Shown: piece after piece, positions 44,085-52,870 of the stretch
Layout: each line of letters starts with the position of its first letter
How positions within the stretch are numbered: the stretch's first letter is position 1
NCBI GenBank assembly: GCA_029817715.1
Contig: JARUPY010000292.1
Location: 1,696,001 to 1,760,000, forward strand
Origin: Melastoma dodecandrum
Taxonomy: Eukaryota; Streptophyta; Magnoliopsida; Myrtales; Melastomataceae
Length of the DNA: 64,000 nucleotides
Reading direction: 5' to 3'
Position numbers and translations under genes: made by a program
The notes under the pieces: generated by a model
Database searches by the model: none
What the model saw: only the letters and a program-made list of their open reading frames with translations
Told to the model about the DNA's origin: nothing

Positions 44085-44648
44085 ATGCGCGTGTCACGCC
44101 TCAGCTTCGCCGTCGCGGCGCTGCTGGCGGGGGGCCTCGCCACCGGCGCGTGGGCGGCCCCCGCCGCACCGATCGAGACCGGGATCGGGCCGGTGACCAA
44201 GCTGCCGCTCCCGCGCTACGCCAGCCTGAAGACCGATCGCGTCAACCTGAGAGAGGGTCCCTCCAAGGATCACCGCACGCTCTGGGTGTTCCAGCGCGCC
44301 GGATTGCCGGTCGAGATCGTGGGCGAGTTCGAGACGTGGCGCCGGATCCGCGATGCCGAGGGGACCGAGGGCTGGGTGCTGCACTCGCTGCTCTCGGGGC
44401 GGCGTACCGCGATCGTCAATGCCGGCCCCGACAAGGGCGTGGAGAAATCAGCCGTGTCGCTGCGCGCCAAGGCCGACGATGGCGCGGAGGACGAGGCCAA
44501 GCTCCAGACCGGCGTGATCGGCAGCGTGAAGAGCTGCACGGGCACGTGGTGCCGCCTGATCGTGGCATTGCCCAACAAGCGGGACGTCGACGGTTATATC
44601 CGCCAGAACCGCCTCTGGGGCGTCTACCCGAACGAAGTCGTCGAGTAA
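44085..44648 (+). CDS. Exported SH3-domain protein
   Basis: 187 residues with a signal peptide (VSRLSFAVAALLAGGLATGAWA, cleaved near residue 24). Two bacterial SH3-like repeats follow: one from YASLKTDRVNLREGPSKDHRT to GWVLHSLLSG and a second from AVSLRAKADDGAED to CRLIVALPNKRDVDGYIRQNRLWGVYPNE. Such domains bind peptidoglycan or proteins in the periplasm. GGGAGAA stands 5-11 bases before ATG 44085. Monocistronic; the upstream gap 43808-44084 shows nothing coding. Confidence 0.88.
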   Translation: MRVSRLSFAVAALLAGGLATGAWAAPAAPIETGIGPVTKLPLPRYASLKTDRVNLREGPSKDHRTLWVFQRAGLPVEIVGEFETWRRIRDAEGTEGWVLHSLLSGRRTAIVNAGPDKGVEKSAVSLRAKADDGAEDEAKLQTGVIGSVKSCTGTWCRLIVALPNKRDVDGYIRQNRLWGVYPNEVVE

Positions 44649-44724
44649 CGCTTGGTTCGTTCGACCGGCGCGCTTGCGCGGCTCGGGGAGGAAGCCTCAC
44701 CGCTGGCGGGGCCAGCGCGCCGAA

Positions 44725-44842
44725 TGCCCCATCATGCCGGGGCCGCGCAGCGGAGCCCGGGATCCATAGCCGCTGGATCAGGACCATGTATCGTCGGCGG
44801 ATCTGGGTTCCGGGCTCGCCTCCGTTGCCCCGGACTGACAGC
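44725..44842. repeat. Palindromic repeat, family B (copy 2)
   Basis: In the 376-base gap 44649-45024 between convergent genes. CCCCATCATGCCGGGGCCGC, then GCAGCGGAGCCCGGGATCCA and the later TGGGTTCCGGGCTCGCC share the CCCGGGATCC core and layout of the family B element at 9.4 kb. The rest of the gap carries the irr terminator. Confidence 0.45.
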
Positions 44843-44958
44843 GCGCGGCCCTGATGTCGTAGAGACCATCGGCGTCCGGTGGATTCGGCTCAAGATGCCG
44901 GACGTCCCGCTGCGATGAAGTCTGCGGCGCCTCTCACCTCGACGCTCTCCTGGCCGTG

Positions 44959-44988
44959 AAAAAACGAAGGCCCGGACAATGCCGGGCC
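44959..44988 (-). terminator. Intrinsic terminator of irr
   Basis: On the minus strand: GGCCCGG, loop CATTGT, CCGGGCC, then TTCGTTTTTT. The 7-base GC stem plus T-run sits 36 bases after the irr stop codon. Confidence 0.85.
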
Positions 44989-45024
44989 CCGTAACCAACC
45001 CAATAACCTTGGGACGCCGCGGCA

Positions 45025-45540
45025 TCAGCCCTGGCGGCGACCCGCCGGCCGGCTGCGGCGCAGGCGAACAATCACCTCGACCCCGGCGATCTCCATGCCT
45101 TCGGGTGCCTCGGGAAGCGAATCCACCGTGATGCCGCAATCGGGCATGTCGATAACCTGGCTCTCGTCTTCCAGGTAGAAATGGTGGTGCTCGCTGGGGT
45201 TCGTGTCGAAGTAAGCCTTCGACCCATCGAGGGCGAGCTGGCGCAGGAGGCCGGCCTCGGTGAACTGATGCAGCGTGTTGTAGACCGTCGCCAGCGAGAC
45301 AGGAACCTTCGCCCGCATGGCCTCGTCATACAGCATCTCGGCCGTCAGGTGACGGTCGCCCCGGCCGAACAGCAGCCAGCCCAGGGACAGGCGCTGCCGC
45401 GTCGGCCGCAGGCCGGCCCGGCGCAGGCGGTCACGCAGATCGGAGAGGGGGCAGCCGCGGCGCGGAGTCCCATTGGCCTCCAGTTGAGGCGCGGGGACCC
45501 GCCCGTTGAAGACGGCCTGGAAGGGCACCGGTTCGGACAT
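45025..45540 (-). CDS. irr: Iron response regulator Irr (Fur family) with heme regulatory motif
   Basis: Heme-responsive global iron regulator of Rhizobiales. 171 residues. DNA-binding region GLRPTRQRLSLGWLLFGRGD to LATVYNTLHQFTEAGLLRQ. The N-terminal heme regulatory motif Cys30-Pro31 (in GCPLSDLRD) and the internal His cluster His118-120 (SEHHHFYLED) correspond to Cys29 and His117-119 of Bradyrhizobium Irr, which mediate heme-triggered degradation; so this protein probably behaves like that type rather than the stable Rhizobium leguminosarum type. ATG 45540 restores the expected N-terminus. Divergent from fabA, with its own terminator. Confidence 0.93.
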   Translation of the reverse strand: MSEPVPFQAVFNGRVPAPQLEANGTPRRGCPLSDLRDRLRRAGLRPTRQRLSLGWLLFGRGDRHLTAEMLYDEAMRAKVPVSLATVYNTLHQFTEAGLLRQLALDGSKAYFDTNPSEHHHFYLEDESQVIDMPDCGITVDSLPEAPEGMEIAGVEVIVRLRRSRPAGRRQG

Positions 45541-45764
45541 CGCTGGACTGAACGCTCGAAAAAAAGGGGGCCTGGGTAACAGGTGCGCGCGTAGTATATG
45601 AGACAGGCCAGGCTGTCGCAACCCGACCGCGGCTGCGGCGCGTCGAAGGCCGGTGACGGCTTTGACGGTACGGCGCCCCGTGTTAACCCCCGCGCCTCCG
45701 CAGGGGCGAGCGATATCGCCCGTGCCCGCGCGATCCGCGCCAGCCTGAGGAAACAGCCACCGCA

Positions 45765-46301
45765 ATGCCGCCAGACGTAGACACCGCCGCGCAGGGCGCG
45801 AGCCGCCGTTCGCACTATACCTACGAGGATCTTCTGGCCTGCGGGCGGGGCGAACTCTTCGGGGCCGGGAACGCGCAGCTGCCGCTGCCGCCGATGCTGA
45901 TGTTCGACCGGATCACGTCGATTGCCACCGACGGCGGCGCCCACGGCAAGGGCCATGTGACCGCGGAACTCGATATCCGACCCGACCTCTGGTTCTTCCC
46001 CTGCCACTTCCAGGGCGATCCGGTGATGCCGGGCTGCCTGGGGCTCGACGCCCTGTGGCAGATGCTCGGCTTCCATCTCGGCTGGCTGGGCTCGCCCGGC
46101 CGCGGGCGGGCGCTGGGCGTGGGCGAGGTGAAGCTCGCCGGACAGGTCCTCCCGTCGATGAAGCGGGTGGTGTACAATGTCGACGTGAAGCGGGTCCGCC
46201 AGGGCAAGCTCGTCCTCGGTATCGGCGACGGCTGGCTGGAGGCCGACGGCGAGCGGGTCTATCAGGTCCAGGACATGCGCGTCGGCCTGTTTCAGAGCTG
46301 A
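45765..46301 (+). CDS. fabA: 3-hydroxydecanoyl-ACP dehydratase/isomerase
   Basis: Introduces the cis double bond in unsaturated fatty acid synthesis. 178 residues. Catalytic His81 in [19 protein letters not shown] and Asp95, with the same 14-residue spacing as in E. coli (His70/Asp84). [10 protein letters not shown] and [12 protein letters not shown] are family markers. GAGGAA lies about 11-16 bases upstream. Divergent from irr (224-base shared upstream region) and followed by fabB after 139 bases. Confidence 0.96.
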   Translation: MPPDVDTAAQGASRRSHYTYEDLLACGRGELFGAGNAQLPLPPMLMFDRITSIATDGGAHGKGHVTAELDIRPDLWFFPCHFQGDPVMPGCLGLDALWQMLGFHLGWLGSPGRGRALGVGEVKLAGQVLPSMKRVVYNVDVKRVRQGKLVLGIGDGWLEADGERVYQVQDMRVGLFQS

Positions 46302-46440
46302 GCCGGGAGCGCGAGGCCGCCGTTTCGGGCTCGCCTGCAACGGCACGCGCTTTCGGCAGTTGAGATTGTGTCCGCGTCATCTTAGCTGACCGGGACGCGG
46401 CGCGGGCGAGCGACGCCGCGACGGAGGTATCGTCACCATC

Positions 46441-47667
46441 ATGCGCCGTGTCGTCATCACCGGGATGGGCATCGTCTCGTCCATCGGCAACACCACGCAG
46501 GAGGTGCTGGCCTCCCTGCGCGAAGCCCGCTCGGGCATCGCGCGCGATGCCAGCTACGCCGAGCACGGCTTCCGGAGCCAAGTGTCCGGCGCGCCGAGCC
46601 TTGACCCCGAGGGCGTGGTGGACCGGCGGGCGATGCGCTTCCACGGCGGCGGCACCGCCTGGAACCACGTCGCCATGGATCAGGCGATCGCCGATGCCGG
46701 CCTGGAGGCGGGCGATATCTCGAACGCGCGCACCGGCATCATCATGGGCTCGGGCGGCCCGTCGACCCGGGTGATCGTGGAGGCGGCCGCCATCGCCCGC
46801 GACAAGGGGCCGAAGCGCATCGGGCCGTTCGCGGTGCCCAAGGCCATGTCGTCGACCGCCTCGGCGACGCTGGCGACGTGGTTCAAGATCCGCGGCGTCA
46901 ACTACTCGATCTCCTCGGCCTGCGCGACGTCGAACCACTGCATCGGCAACGCCGCCGAGATCATCCAGGGCGGCCGGCAGGACATCATCTTCGCGGGCGG
47001 CTGCGAGGATCTCGACTGGACGCTCTCGGTGCTGTTCGACGCCATGGGCGCCATGTCGTCGAAGTTCAACGACACCCCGTCGCGGTCCTCCCGGGCCTAT
47101 GATGCCAACCGCGACGGCTTCGTCATCGCAGGGGGCGCCGGCGTCCTCGTCCTCGAAGAATTGGAGCACGCCAAGGCGCGCGGCGCTCGGATCTACGGCG
47201 AGATCGCCGGCTATGGTGCGACTTCGGACGGGCACGACATGGTCGCACCGTCCGGGGAGGGCGCCGTGCGCTGCATGCGGCAGGCGATCGAAGGGCTCAA
47301 GGGCGCGCGGATCGACTACATCAATCCCCACGCCACATCGACGCCGGTGGGGGACGACAAGGAGATCGAGGCGATCCGCGCGGTGTTCGGTCGGGGCGAA
47401 GATTGTCCACCGATCGCAGCCACGAAATCCCTCACCGGCCATTCGCTGGGCGCCACTGGCGTTCAAGAAGCGATCTACAGCCTCCTGATGATGAACAACG
47501 GCTTCATCTGCGAGAGCGCGCATATCGACGAGCTCGATCCCGCCTTCGCCGATATGCCGATCCTGCGGGCACGCCGGGATAACGCCAAGCTCGGCCATGT
47601 CCTGACCAACTCCTTCGGGTTCGGCGGGACCAACGCCACGCTGGTCCTGAAACACGTGGATGCCTGA
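46441..47667 (+). CDS. fabB: 3-oxoacyl-ACP synthase I
   Basis: Elongates unsaturated acyl-ACP; the partner of FabA. 408 residues. Catalytic Cys161 in [16 protein letters not shown], His in [11 protein letters not shown] and His in [14 protein letters not shown] complete the Cys-His-His triad. C-terminal [14 protein letters not shown] is typical. FabB rather than FabF is supported by the neighbouring fabA and the N-terminus [17 protein letters not shown]. Confidence 0.96.
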   Translation: MRRVVITGMGIVSSIGNTTQEVLASLREARSGIARDASYAEHGFRSQVSGAPSLDPEGVVDRRAMRFHGGGTAWNHVAMDQAIADAGLEAGDISNARTGIIMGSGGPSTRVIVEAAAIARDKGPKRIGPFAVPKAMSSTASATLATWFKIRGVNYSISSACATSNHCIGNAAEIIQGGRQDIIFAGGCEDLDWTLSVLFDAMGAMSSKFNDTPSRSSRAYDANRDGFVIAGGAGVLVLEELEHAKARGARIYGEIAGYGATSDGHDMVAPSGEGAVRCMRQAIEGLKGARIDYINPHATSTPVGDDKEIEAIRAVFGRGEDCPPIAATKSLTGHSLGATGVQEAIYSLLMMNNGFICESAHIDELDPAFADMPILRARRDNAKLGHVLTNSFGFGGTNATLVLKHVDA

Positions 47668-47733
47668 CCGGAACCGGTGGAACCACCCGGATGCGGGAGC
47701 CGTTTACCTGCCGTTGAGATTTGGGTGGCGGCG

Positions 47734-47850
47734 ATGGGCACTTTCATCCTCGGAACGCTCGGCGGCCTGATGATAGCGGGCTGCGCGGCGATCTACGCCA
47801 AGCAAGCGCTCATCGACGAGGCTCAGGCCCGAAACGACGGTCACTTCTGA
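47734..47850 (+). CDS. 38-residue membrane peptide between fabB and fabI
   Basis: ATG GGC ACT opens a short frame: MGTFILGTLGGLMIAGCAAI, then a polar tail of about 18 residues ending in Asp-Gly-His-Phe. It has one hydrophobic helix (about 3-21) with a central cysteine and a polar C-terminus. It lies 66 bases after fabB and ends 21 bases before a textbook terminator, an arrangement expected of a genuine last cistron. The GGTGG ribosome-binding site is weak. I do not recognise it. A chance frame remains possible. Confidence 0.5.
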   Translation: MGTFILGTLGGLMIAGCAAIYAKQALIDEAQARNDGHF

Positions 47851-47871
47851 GCCGCACCGCGTCCCGCGAAC

Positions 47872-47899
47872 GCCCCGCCCTCCGGCGGGGCTTTTTTTT
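47872..47899 (+). terminator. Strong intrinsic terminator of the fabAB transcript
   Basis: GCCCCGCC, loop CTCC, GGCGGGGC, then eight T residues: an 8-base GC stem and tetraloop. It separates fabAB and the 38-aa ORF from fabI, which therefore needs its own promoter in 47900-48033. Confidence 0.92.
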
Positions 47900-48033
47900 G
47901 CCCCGCCTATGGCACGCATCGGTTTGGCGCGTGCCGCCAGCCGCGGTAAGGCTCGGGGACCGCGGTTCGAGCGATCATCCCGCGGCCCGCCTCGCGTTCA
48001 GGGGCAGCGTGCTCGTTCAGGACATGGGTCGGC

Positions 48034-48864
48034 ATGACGGGTTTGATGGCGGGCCGGCGTGGCCTGATCATGGGTGTCGCCAACGATCACTCGATCGCCT
48101 GGGGTATCGCCAAGGCTCTGCATGCCGAAGGCGCGCAACTCGCCTTCACGTATCAGGGCGAAGCGCTCGGCCGCCGTGTGACACCGCTCGCCGCGCAGCT
48201 GGACTCGGACATCGTCCTGCCCTGCGACGTGGACGATACGGCCTCTGTGGATGCGGCCTTCGAGGCCCTCGACGCCCGCTTCGACGGCGGCCTCGATTTC
48301 GTCGTCCACGCCATCGGGTTCTCCGACAAGGCGCAGCTCAAGGGCCGCTACGTCGACGTCACCACGCGCGAGAATTTCGTGCGTACCCTGACGATCTCGT
48401 GCTTCTCCTTTACGGAGATCGCCCAGCGCGCGGCCAAGCGGATGGCATCGGGGGGGGCGCTGCTGACGCTGACCTACGGCGGCGCGACCCGCGTGATGCC
48501 GAACTACAACGTGATGGGCGTGGCCAAAGCGGCCCTCGAAGCCTCGGTGCGCTACCTCGCGAGCGATCTCGGTCCCGATGGAATCCGGGTGAACGCCCTC
48601 TCGGCCGGGCCGATGCGGACACTGGCCGGCGCCGGAATCGCCGACGCACGGCTGATGTTCAACCACCAGCGCGCTCATGCGCCGTTGCGGCGGACGGTCA
48701 GCCTGGAGGATGTCGGCGGCTCGGCCCTCTATCTCCTGTCGCCGCTCTCCGGGGGCGTGACCGGCGAAGTCCATTTCGTGGATGCCGGCTACAACATCGT
48801 CTCGATGCCGCGGCCGGACGTGCTCCAGGCACAGGACGCCGCCGGAGTCGTCGGCGATTCCTGA
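48034..48864 (+). CDS. fabI: Enoyl-ACP reductase, FabI type
   Basis: NADH-dependent final reduction step of fatty acid elongation. 276 residues, SDR fold. RGLIMGVANDHSIAWGIAKAL holds the FabI-type NAD motif, DVDDTASVDAAF follows, and the Tyr-(x)6-Lys pair is in PNYNVMGVAKAALE. It has the FabI rather than FabV/FabK pattern, so triclosan-type inhibitors would be expected to bind. Start matches the usual M-x-GLM-x-G N-terminus. Third fab gene of the locus though separated by a terminator. Confidence 0.95.
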   Translation: MTGLMAGRRGLIMGVANDHSIAWGIAKALHAEGAQLAFTYQGEALGRRVTPLAAQLDSDIVLPCDVDDTASVDAAFEALDARFDGGLDFVVHAIGFSDKAQLKGRYVDVTTRENFVRTLTISCFSFTEIAQRAAKRMASGGALLTLTYGGATRVMPNYNVMGVAKAALEASVRYLASDLGPDGIRVNALSAGPMRTLAGAGIADARLMFNHQRAHAPLRRTVSLEDVGGSALYLLSPLSGGVTGEVHFVDAGYNIVSMPRPDVLQAQDAAGVVGDS

Positions 48865-48870
48865 CTGGCG

Positions 48871-49122
48871 TCACTCCTCCGGGATGCGGCCCGGGGGCAG
48901 GGGCCCGGACCGGGCGGCGCCCCGCGCGTCACGGTTGTCCCGCCGCCGCTCGGCCCGGACCTCGTCGGCCGTGGGCGGCGCGGACGCATAGTTGGACGCG
49001 AACGGGTTCGGGGGGGCACCCCGTCCGGATCCGCCGAACAGCTTGTCCAGAAATCCCTCCTCGGCATTGGCCGGAACCGAGGACAGGAGAAGCGCCAGGG
49101 CGAGGAGGGGTCGAAGCTGCAT
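48871..49122 (-). CDS. Small secreted hypothetical protein
   Basis: 83 residues. Signal peptide MQLRPLLALALLLSSVPANA with cleavage at Ala-Asn-Ala; mature part is mostly disordered: EEGFLDKLFGGSG, a Pro/Ala/Ser stretch and an Arg/Asp-rich tail. The FLDKLFGG start of the mature region recurs in small exported Hyphomicrobiales proteins. No function assignable. Convergent with fabI. Confidence 0.65.
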   Translation of the reverse strand: MQLRPLLALALLLSSVPANAEEGFLDKLFGGSGRGAPPNPFASNYASAPPTADEVRAERRRDNRDARGAARSGPLPPGRIPEE

Positions 49123-49262
49123 CGTGTTGGCCTGCGTGCCGGGATGCGGGACCTGTAGCCCGACTTTCCGGCGGATCGGAGGCCGGGTCCGCAGCGTGTC
49201 TGGAACCGTGGCGCGTCCGGCGGGTTCGCGCTCAACGATAACCGGCGCGTACAGGAGGCGTG

Positions 49263-49502
49263 ATGTCCGAGGTTACCTATCGCATCGTCGAGCACGATGG
49301 CGGCTTCGCCTACAAGGTCGGCGACGTCTTCTCCGAGACCTTTCCGAGCCGCGAGGAGGCGCTCCAGGCGGCGCAGGCGGCCGCCGCCGAGCAGCAGGTT
49401 CCGGGCTCGACGGAGGGCATCCGCTACCAGGACCAGGCCGGCGGCTGGCACGATGAGACAGCCCGGGGCAACGACCGGCCGCGGGCCAAGGTGGTGGACT
49501 GA
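49263..49502 (+). CDS. DUF2188-type small protein
   Basis: 79 residues. TYRIVEHDGGFAYKVGDVFSE followed by FPSREEALQAAQAAAAEQ is the DUF2188-like beta-beta-beta-alpha pattern (a strand-rich start then one helix), and the end GIRYQDQAGGWHDE carries the usual aromatic strand. AGGAGG at 49253-49258 supports ATG 49263 over the GTG at 49260. Cytoplasmic, function unknown. Confidence 0.75.
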   Translation: MSEVTYRIVEHDGGFAYKVGDVFSETFPSREEALQAAQAAAAEQQVPGSTEGIRYQDQAGGWHDETARGNDRPRAKVVD

Positions 49503-49557
49503 TCGGGCGAGGCGCAGCGGTCGTGCCGGATCCAGCACATCGAAGCGGGCGGCATTC

Positions 49558-51057
49558 GTGGCGCGCGGGCGGCGGGTGACGGAGGCGGGCGCCGCGGCGC
49601 CCGCCCGCCCGAAAGGCGCGCGACGGACGACGCCGTCGCCCGAGACCCTGGCGGCCCTTGGCCCTGACCGCTTGATCGGTCTCATCCTCGGTGAGACGGG
49701 CCGCAATCTCGGCTTCAAGAAACTGGTCACCGCCGCGCTGGCCTCGCTCCAGGGGCCGGACGCGGTGGCGGCGATCGTCGACCGGCGGCTGACGGCACTC
49801 GAAGGCGCCCAAGGCTACATCGATTGGCAGAAGCGCCGGGCCTTCGCAGCCGATCTGAACGCCACGGTCACGGTGATTCTCGACGAACTGCGGCCGCTGG
49901 AGGCCGGAGCTGCCCTCGACCGTCTCCGCCGTTTCCTCGACGGGGCCGACGGCGTGCTGAACCGCGTCGATGACGGGAATGGCACGGTGCAGGGCATCTT
50001 CGACCGTGCCACCGAGGCCTTTGTGGAGATCGCCGGCGCATTGCCGGAGGTAGAATCGGCGCGGGTGGCCCTCGGGCTTGTCGCCGGTTTCGTGGCCGAC
50101 CCCTTTGGCCCGCTCGGCGTCGTCCTGGCCGACGTGATCCCGCGGCTGCCCGAGGACGCGCTCGCCGCCATCGATGCGCAGCTGGCGGAGGCGGAGCGCG
50201 CGACGGCGCGGGGCGGCGCACCGCGGGGATCCACGACGTACCACCAACAGGCGGCCCGGATCCAGATCCTGCGCCTGCGTCAGACGATCGCCGACCGGCG
50301 GGGCGATCCAGACGCGTTCATCGCCCTAGAAAGCGCGCTGCTGCCGGGCCGCGAGAACCACATCGAGATCGCCCGCCGTCTGCTCGCGGCGCGCAGGGCC
50401 GCCGAAGCCCTGGACTGGATCCGGCGCAAGCCGGATCCGGGACTGCGCATCGCGACCCGGGCCGACCTGATCGCGGGCTTCGACCTGCGCGGGCCGGCGC
50501 GGGAGCGCCAGGTGCTGGAGATCGAGATCCTCGACGCCCTCGACCGCACCGCGGAGGCGCAGGCGCTCCGCTGGGGGCGGTTCGAGCGGGAACTCGACGC
50601 CCCCGTGCTGCGCACCTTCCTGGCCAAGCTGCCGGATTTCGAGGACGAGGAAGCGCTCCAGCGCGCCCTGGATCTGGCGGACGCCTTCCCGCAACCCCAC
50701 CGCGCGCTCGCCTTCCTGACCGGCTGGCCGGAGCTGAACCGCGCCGCCCAGCTGGTGATCGCGCGGCCCTCTGTCTGGCAGGGCGACCAGTACGCCTTGC
50801 TGGCCCCCGCGGCGGACGCCCTCGCGTCGAACCATCCCGTCGCCGCGACGCTCCTCTACCGCCGCCTGCTCGACGGCATCCTCGAAGCCGGTCGCAGCGC
50901 CGCCTACAGCCACGGCGCGCGCTACCTGACCGAGATCGACGGCTTGGCCGACCGGCTGGAGGTTGGCGCGCTCAGCCCTGAGCCCTCGGCATACCGGGAG
51001 TCGCTTCGGCGCGAGCATGGCCGCAAGCACGCGTTCTGGAGCCTCGTGCGAACCTAG
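49558..51057 (+). CDS. DUF6880-like hypothetical protein
   Basis: About 499 residues from the GTG at 49558 (GTG 49576 also possible). Largely helical and rich in Ala/Leu/Arg with a repeat-like helix-turn-helix architecture. Landmarks are GETGRNLGFKKLVTAALASL, AIVDRRLTALEGAQGYIDWQ, and in the C-terminal half EIARRLLAARRAAEALDWIR and YRRLLDGILEAGRSAAYSHGARYL, typical of DUF6880 proteins that resemble SWIM-associated helical repeats. Function unknown. No signal peptide. Monocistronic. Confidence 0.7.
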   Translation: MARGRRVTEAGAAAPARPKGARRTTPSPETLAALGPDRLIGLILGETGRNLGFKKLVTAALASLQGPDAVAAIVDRRLTALEGAQGYIDWQKRRAFAADLNATVTVILDELRPLEAGAALDRLRRFLDGADGVLNRVDDGNGTVQGIFDRATEAFVEIAGALPEVESARVALGLVAGFVADPFGPLGVVLADVIPRLPEDALAAIDAQLAEAERATARGGAPRGSTTYHQQAARIQILRLRQTIADRRGDPDAFIALESALLPGRENHIEIARRLLAARRAAEALDWIRRKPDPGLRIATRADLIAGFDLRGPARERQVLEIEILDALDRTAEAQALRWGRFERELDAPVLRTFLAKLPDFEDEEALQRALDLADAFPQPHRALAFLTGWPELNRAAQLVIARPSVWQGDQYALLAPAADALASNHPVAATLLYRRLLDGILEAGRSAAYSHGARYLTEIDGLADRLEVGALSPEPSAYRESLRREHGRKHAFWSLVRT

Positions 51058-51210
51058 ACCGGCTTCGCAAGGGCGGCCATCGGCCTTGCGACCGAAATCG
51101 GGGATCAATCAAAGGCCTGAGCAACCGTGCGTTGGCCTGCCAACGAACGTTTGCTTCCACGCGGGCCTCTTCGTTCAGTCGGTGACCTCGATGGCATCGA
51201 CGCGGTCAGG

Positions 51211-51537
51211 CTAGAATGCCACGTGGCCCCGGATGGCCGCGACCGCCGGGTACGGATCCTCGTAGCTCCACACCGCATCAGGCCGACGGGTCCCGCCGAC
51301 CGCGAGGTCGAAATAGCGGGCGTCCCCCTTGTAGGGGCAATGGCTGGACCGCGCCGACGCGACGAAGCACGCGGTGCGGATATCGGTCCGCGGCACGTAG
51401 AACACGGCCGGATATCGCGCTTCCTCAAGCCGCAGGGCCTTGCGCGTATCCGCCACCGCCACCCCGTCGACGAGCACGCGGACGCGCCGCGGTTCGTGGG
51501 TCACGGTGATCGGGTGGTCCGGTCCGGGCGACTTCAT
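51211..51537 (-). CDS. DUF427 domain protein
   Basis: 108 residues. Family pattern: VTHEPRRVRVLVDGVAVADT, then YPAVFYVPRTDIR, SSHCPYKGDARYFDL with the conserved Cys-Pro-x-Lys-Gly, and VWSYEDPYPAVAAIRGHVAF at the end. Function unknown though widespread. Its ATG overlaps the stop of the upstream methyltransferase (ATGA), so it is translationally coupled to it. Confidence 0.9.
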   Translation of the reverse strand: MKSPGPDHPITVTHEPRRVRVLVDGVAVADTRKALRLEEARYPAVFYVPRTDIRTACFVASARSSHCPYKGDARYFDLAVGGTRRPDAVWSYEDPYPAVAAIRGHVAF

Positions 51538-52424
51538 GGCGTTCCTCCGTGCGTGGGCTTCAGTTCCACCGTCCCGAGCGCGTCGGCGAGGCGCGACTTC
51601 GCGCTGCCGGGCCTGAGCGGCTTCTGCTGGCTCTCGTGCGGAGCCCAGCCCGACAGCCACAGGACCTCGAAGGTGGCGCGCACCCGGCCGTCCGGATCGG
51701 AGAAGCGCGCCGCGTAGATTTCGGCGGCGCGCAGCAGGGTCGTCCGGCGCAGGGGCGTCCGCCGACGCTCGGTGAGGATGTTGGTCATGCCCATGGCGCG
51801 CAGGTCGCGCATCAGGCTGAAGGGATCGGCGTAGCGCACCGTCAGCGTGTCCGTATCGGCCACCGGGAGCGCGAAGCCTGCCCGCTGCAGCAGGGCGCCC
51901 GCCTCGCGGACGGCCGCGAACGGGGCTACGCGGGGACTGATGCCGCCCTCGATCTCGCTCTCGGCCTGCCCGAAGCTCTGGCGCAGCTCGGTCAGGGTGG
52001 CGCCGCCGAGCAGGCATCCGACGAACAGCCCGTCCGGGCGGAGGGCGCGGCGGAGCTGGATCAGCGTGCCGGGCAGGTCGTTGACGGCGTGGAGGGCCAG
52101 CAACGAGACGGCGAGGTCGAGGCATCCGGCGGCGAGGGGCAACAGCTCCGGATCGCCGACGATCAGGCCACCGTGCGGACCGGGCAGGGCCGCCAGCCGG
52201 AAACGCTGCGCCTCCGGATAGCGGGCCGCGAGCACCCGCGCGGCCGCTTGGGTCGGGGTGGCGAGGTCGAGGACGCTGGAAAAGTCGCGCAGCACCGCGC
52301 CGAGGCGGTCATCGAGATCCTCGGCGAGGCGATCCAGCAGGAAGCCGGCATAACCGATCCGCCGGGCTCGGGCGAGGCGATGCCGTGCGAGGGCAGTGTC
52401 GAACAGGGTGGCGGGCGCATCCAT
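51534..52424 (-). CDS. SAM-dependent methyltransferase-like protein, NDUFAF5 type
   Basis: 296 residues. Class I methyltransferase fold, but the N-terminal motif I is degenerate (VLDLATPTQAAARVLAARYP), the pattern of NDUFAF5-like proteins, which hydroxylate an arginine of a complex I subunit. Supporting features: N-terminal RHRLARARRIGYAGFLLDRLAEDLDDRL, ALHAVNDLPGTLIQLRRALRPDGLFVGCLLGG, and ADPFSLMRDLRAMGMTNIL. Given an NDUFA12 gene in the same window, a complex I assembly role is reasonable inference. Two-gene unit with DUF427. Confidence 0.82.
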   Translation of the reverse strand: MDAPATLFDTALARHRLARARRIGYAGFLLDRLAEDLDDRLGAVLRDFSSVLDLATPTQAAARVLAARYPEAQRFRLAALPGPHGGLIVGDPELLPLAAGCLDLAVSLLALHAVNDLPGTLIQLRRALRPDGLFVGCLLGGATLTELRQSFGQAESEIEGGISPRVAPFAAVREAGALLQRAGFALPVADTDTLTVRYADPFSLMRDLRAMGMTNILTERRRTPLRRTTLLRAAEIYAARFSDPDGRVRATFEVLWLSGWAPHESQQKPLRPGSAKSRLADALGTVELKPTHGGTP

Positions 52425-52605
52425 CACCCGGGAGATGGCATTCCAGTCAAGCCTGCGCCAGCATCGGTCGTGGAGAATTGGCCGCACCGCGACATGACGT
52501 TCGCACGGACGCGTGAGCCGGTCTATCATCGCGGAACGACTCGGCAGCTTCGCTGTTCGTGCTGCAGCTGGCCCTACGGCCGAGATTGATTCTGGAGCAC
52601 CAACC

Positions 52606-52842
52606 ATGAAGCGCATGCTCGTCGGGGCCGCCATGGCCCTCGCTGCCCTCACCGCCGCCAGCGGCGCCGAAGCGAAGGGCTGTATCAAGGGCGCCATCGT
52701 CGGCGGCATCGCGGGCCACTACGCCGGGCATCACGGTCTCCTCGGAGCCGCAGCCGGCTGCGCCATCGGCCGTCACCGGGCGAATGCCCGTGCCCGCCAG
52801 GAGCAGATGGATTCGCAGACGCGCCCCATCTCGGCCCGCTGA
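52606..52842 (+). CDS. Small exported glycine-zipper-like protein
   Basis: 78 residues. Signal peptide MKRMLVGAAMALAALTAASG with cleavage near Ala-Glu-Ala; then KGCIKGAIVGGIAGHYAGHH and LLGAAAGCAIGRHRA, alternating Gly/Ala with two cysteines, resembling the glycine-zipper segments of small outer-membrane or envelope proteins. GGAG ribosome-binding site nine bases before ATG 52606. Confidence 0.8.
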   Translation: MKRMLVGAAMALAALTAASGAEAKGCIKGAIVGGIAGHYAGHHGLLGAAAGCAIGRHRANARARQEQMDSQTRPISAR

Positions 52843-52870
52843 AACGGGGGCTCACGGCCTCCGTGTCCCG

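Noticed and set aside
45541..45764. Iron control element (ICE box) between irr and fabA
   Set aside because: No TTTAGAA-type inverted repeat is present; only a short GACAG/CTGTC dyad near 45602-45617.
51130..51145. CGTTGG-CCTG-CCAACG hairpin between convergent genes
   Set aside because: A 6-base stem lacking a T-run; too weak to call a terminator.
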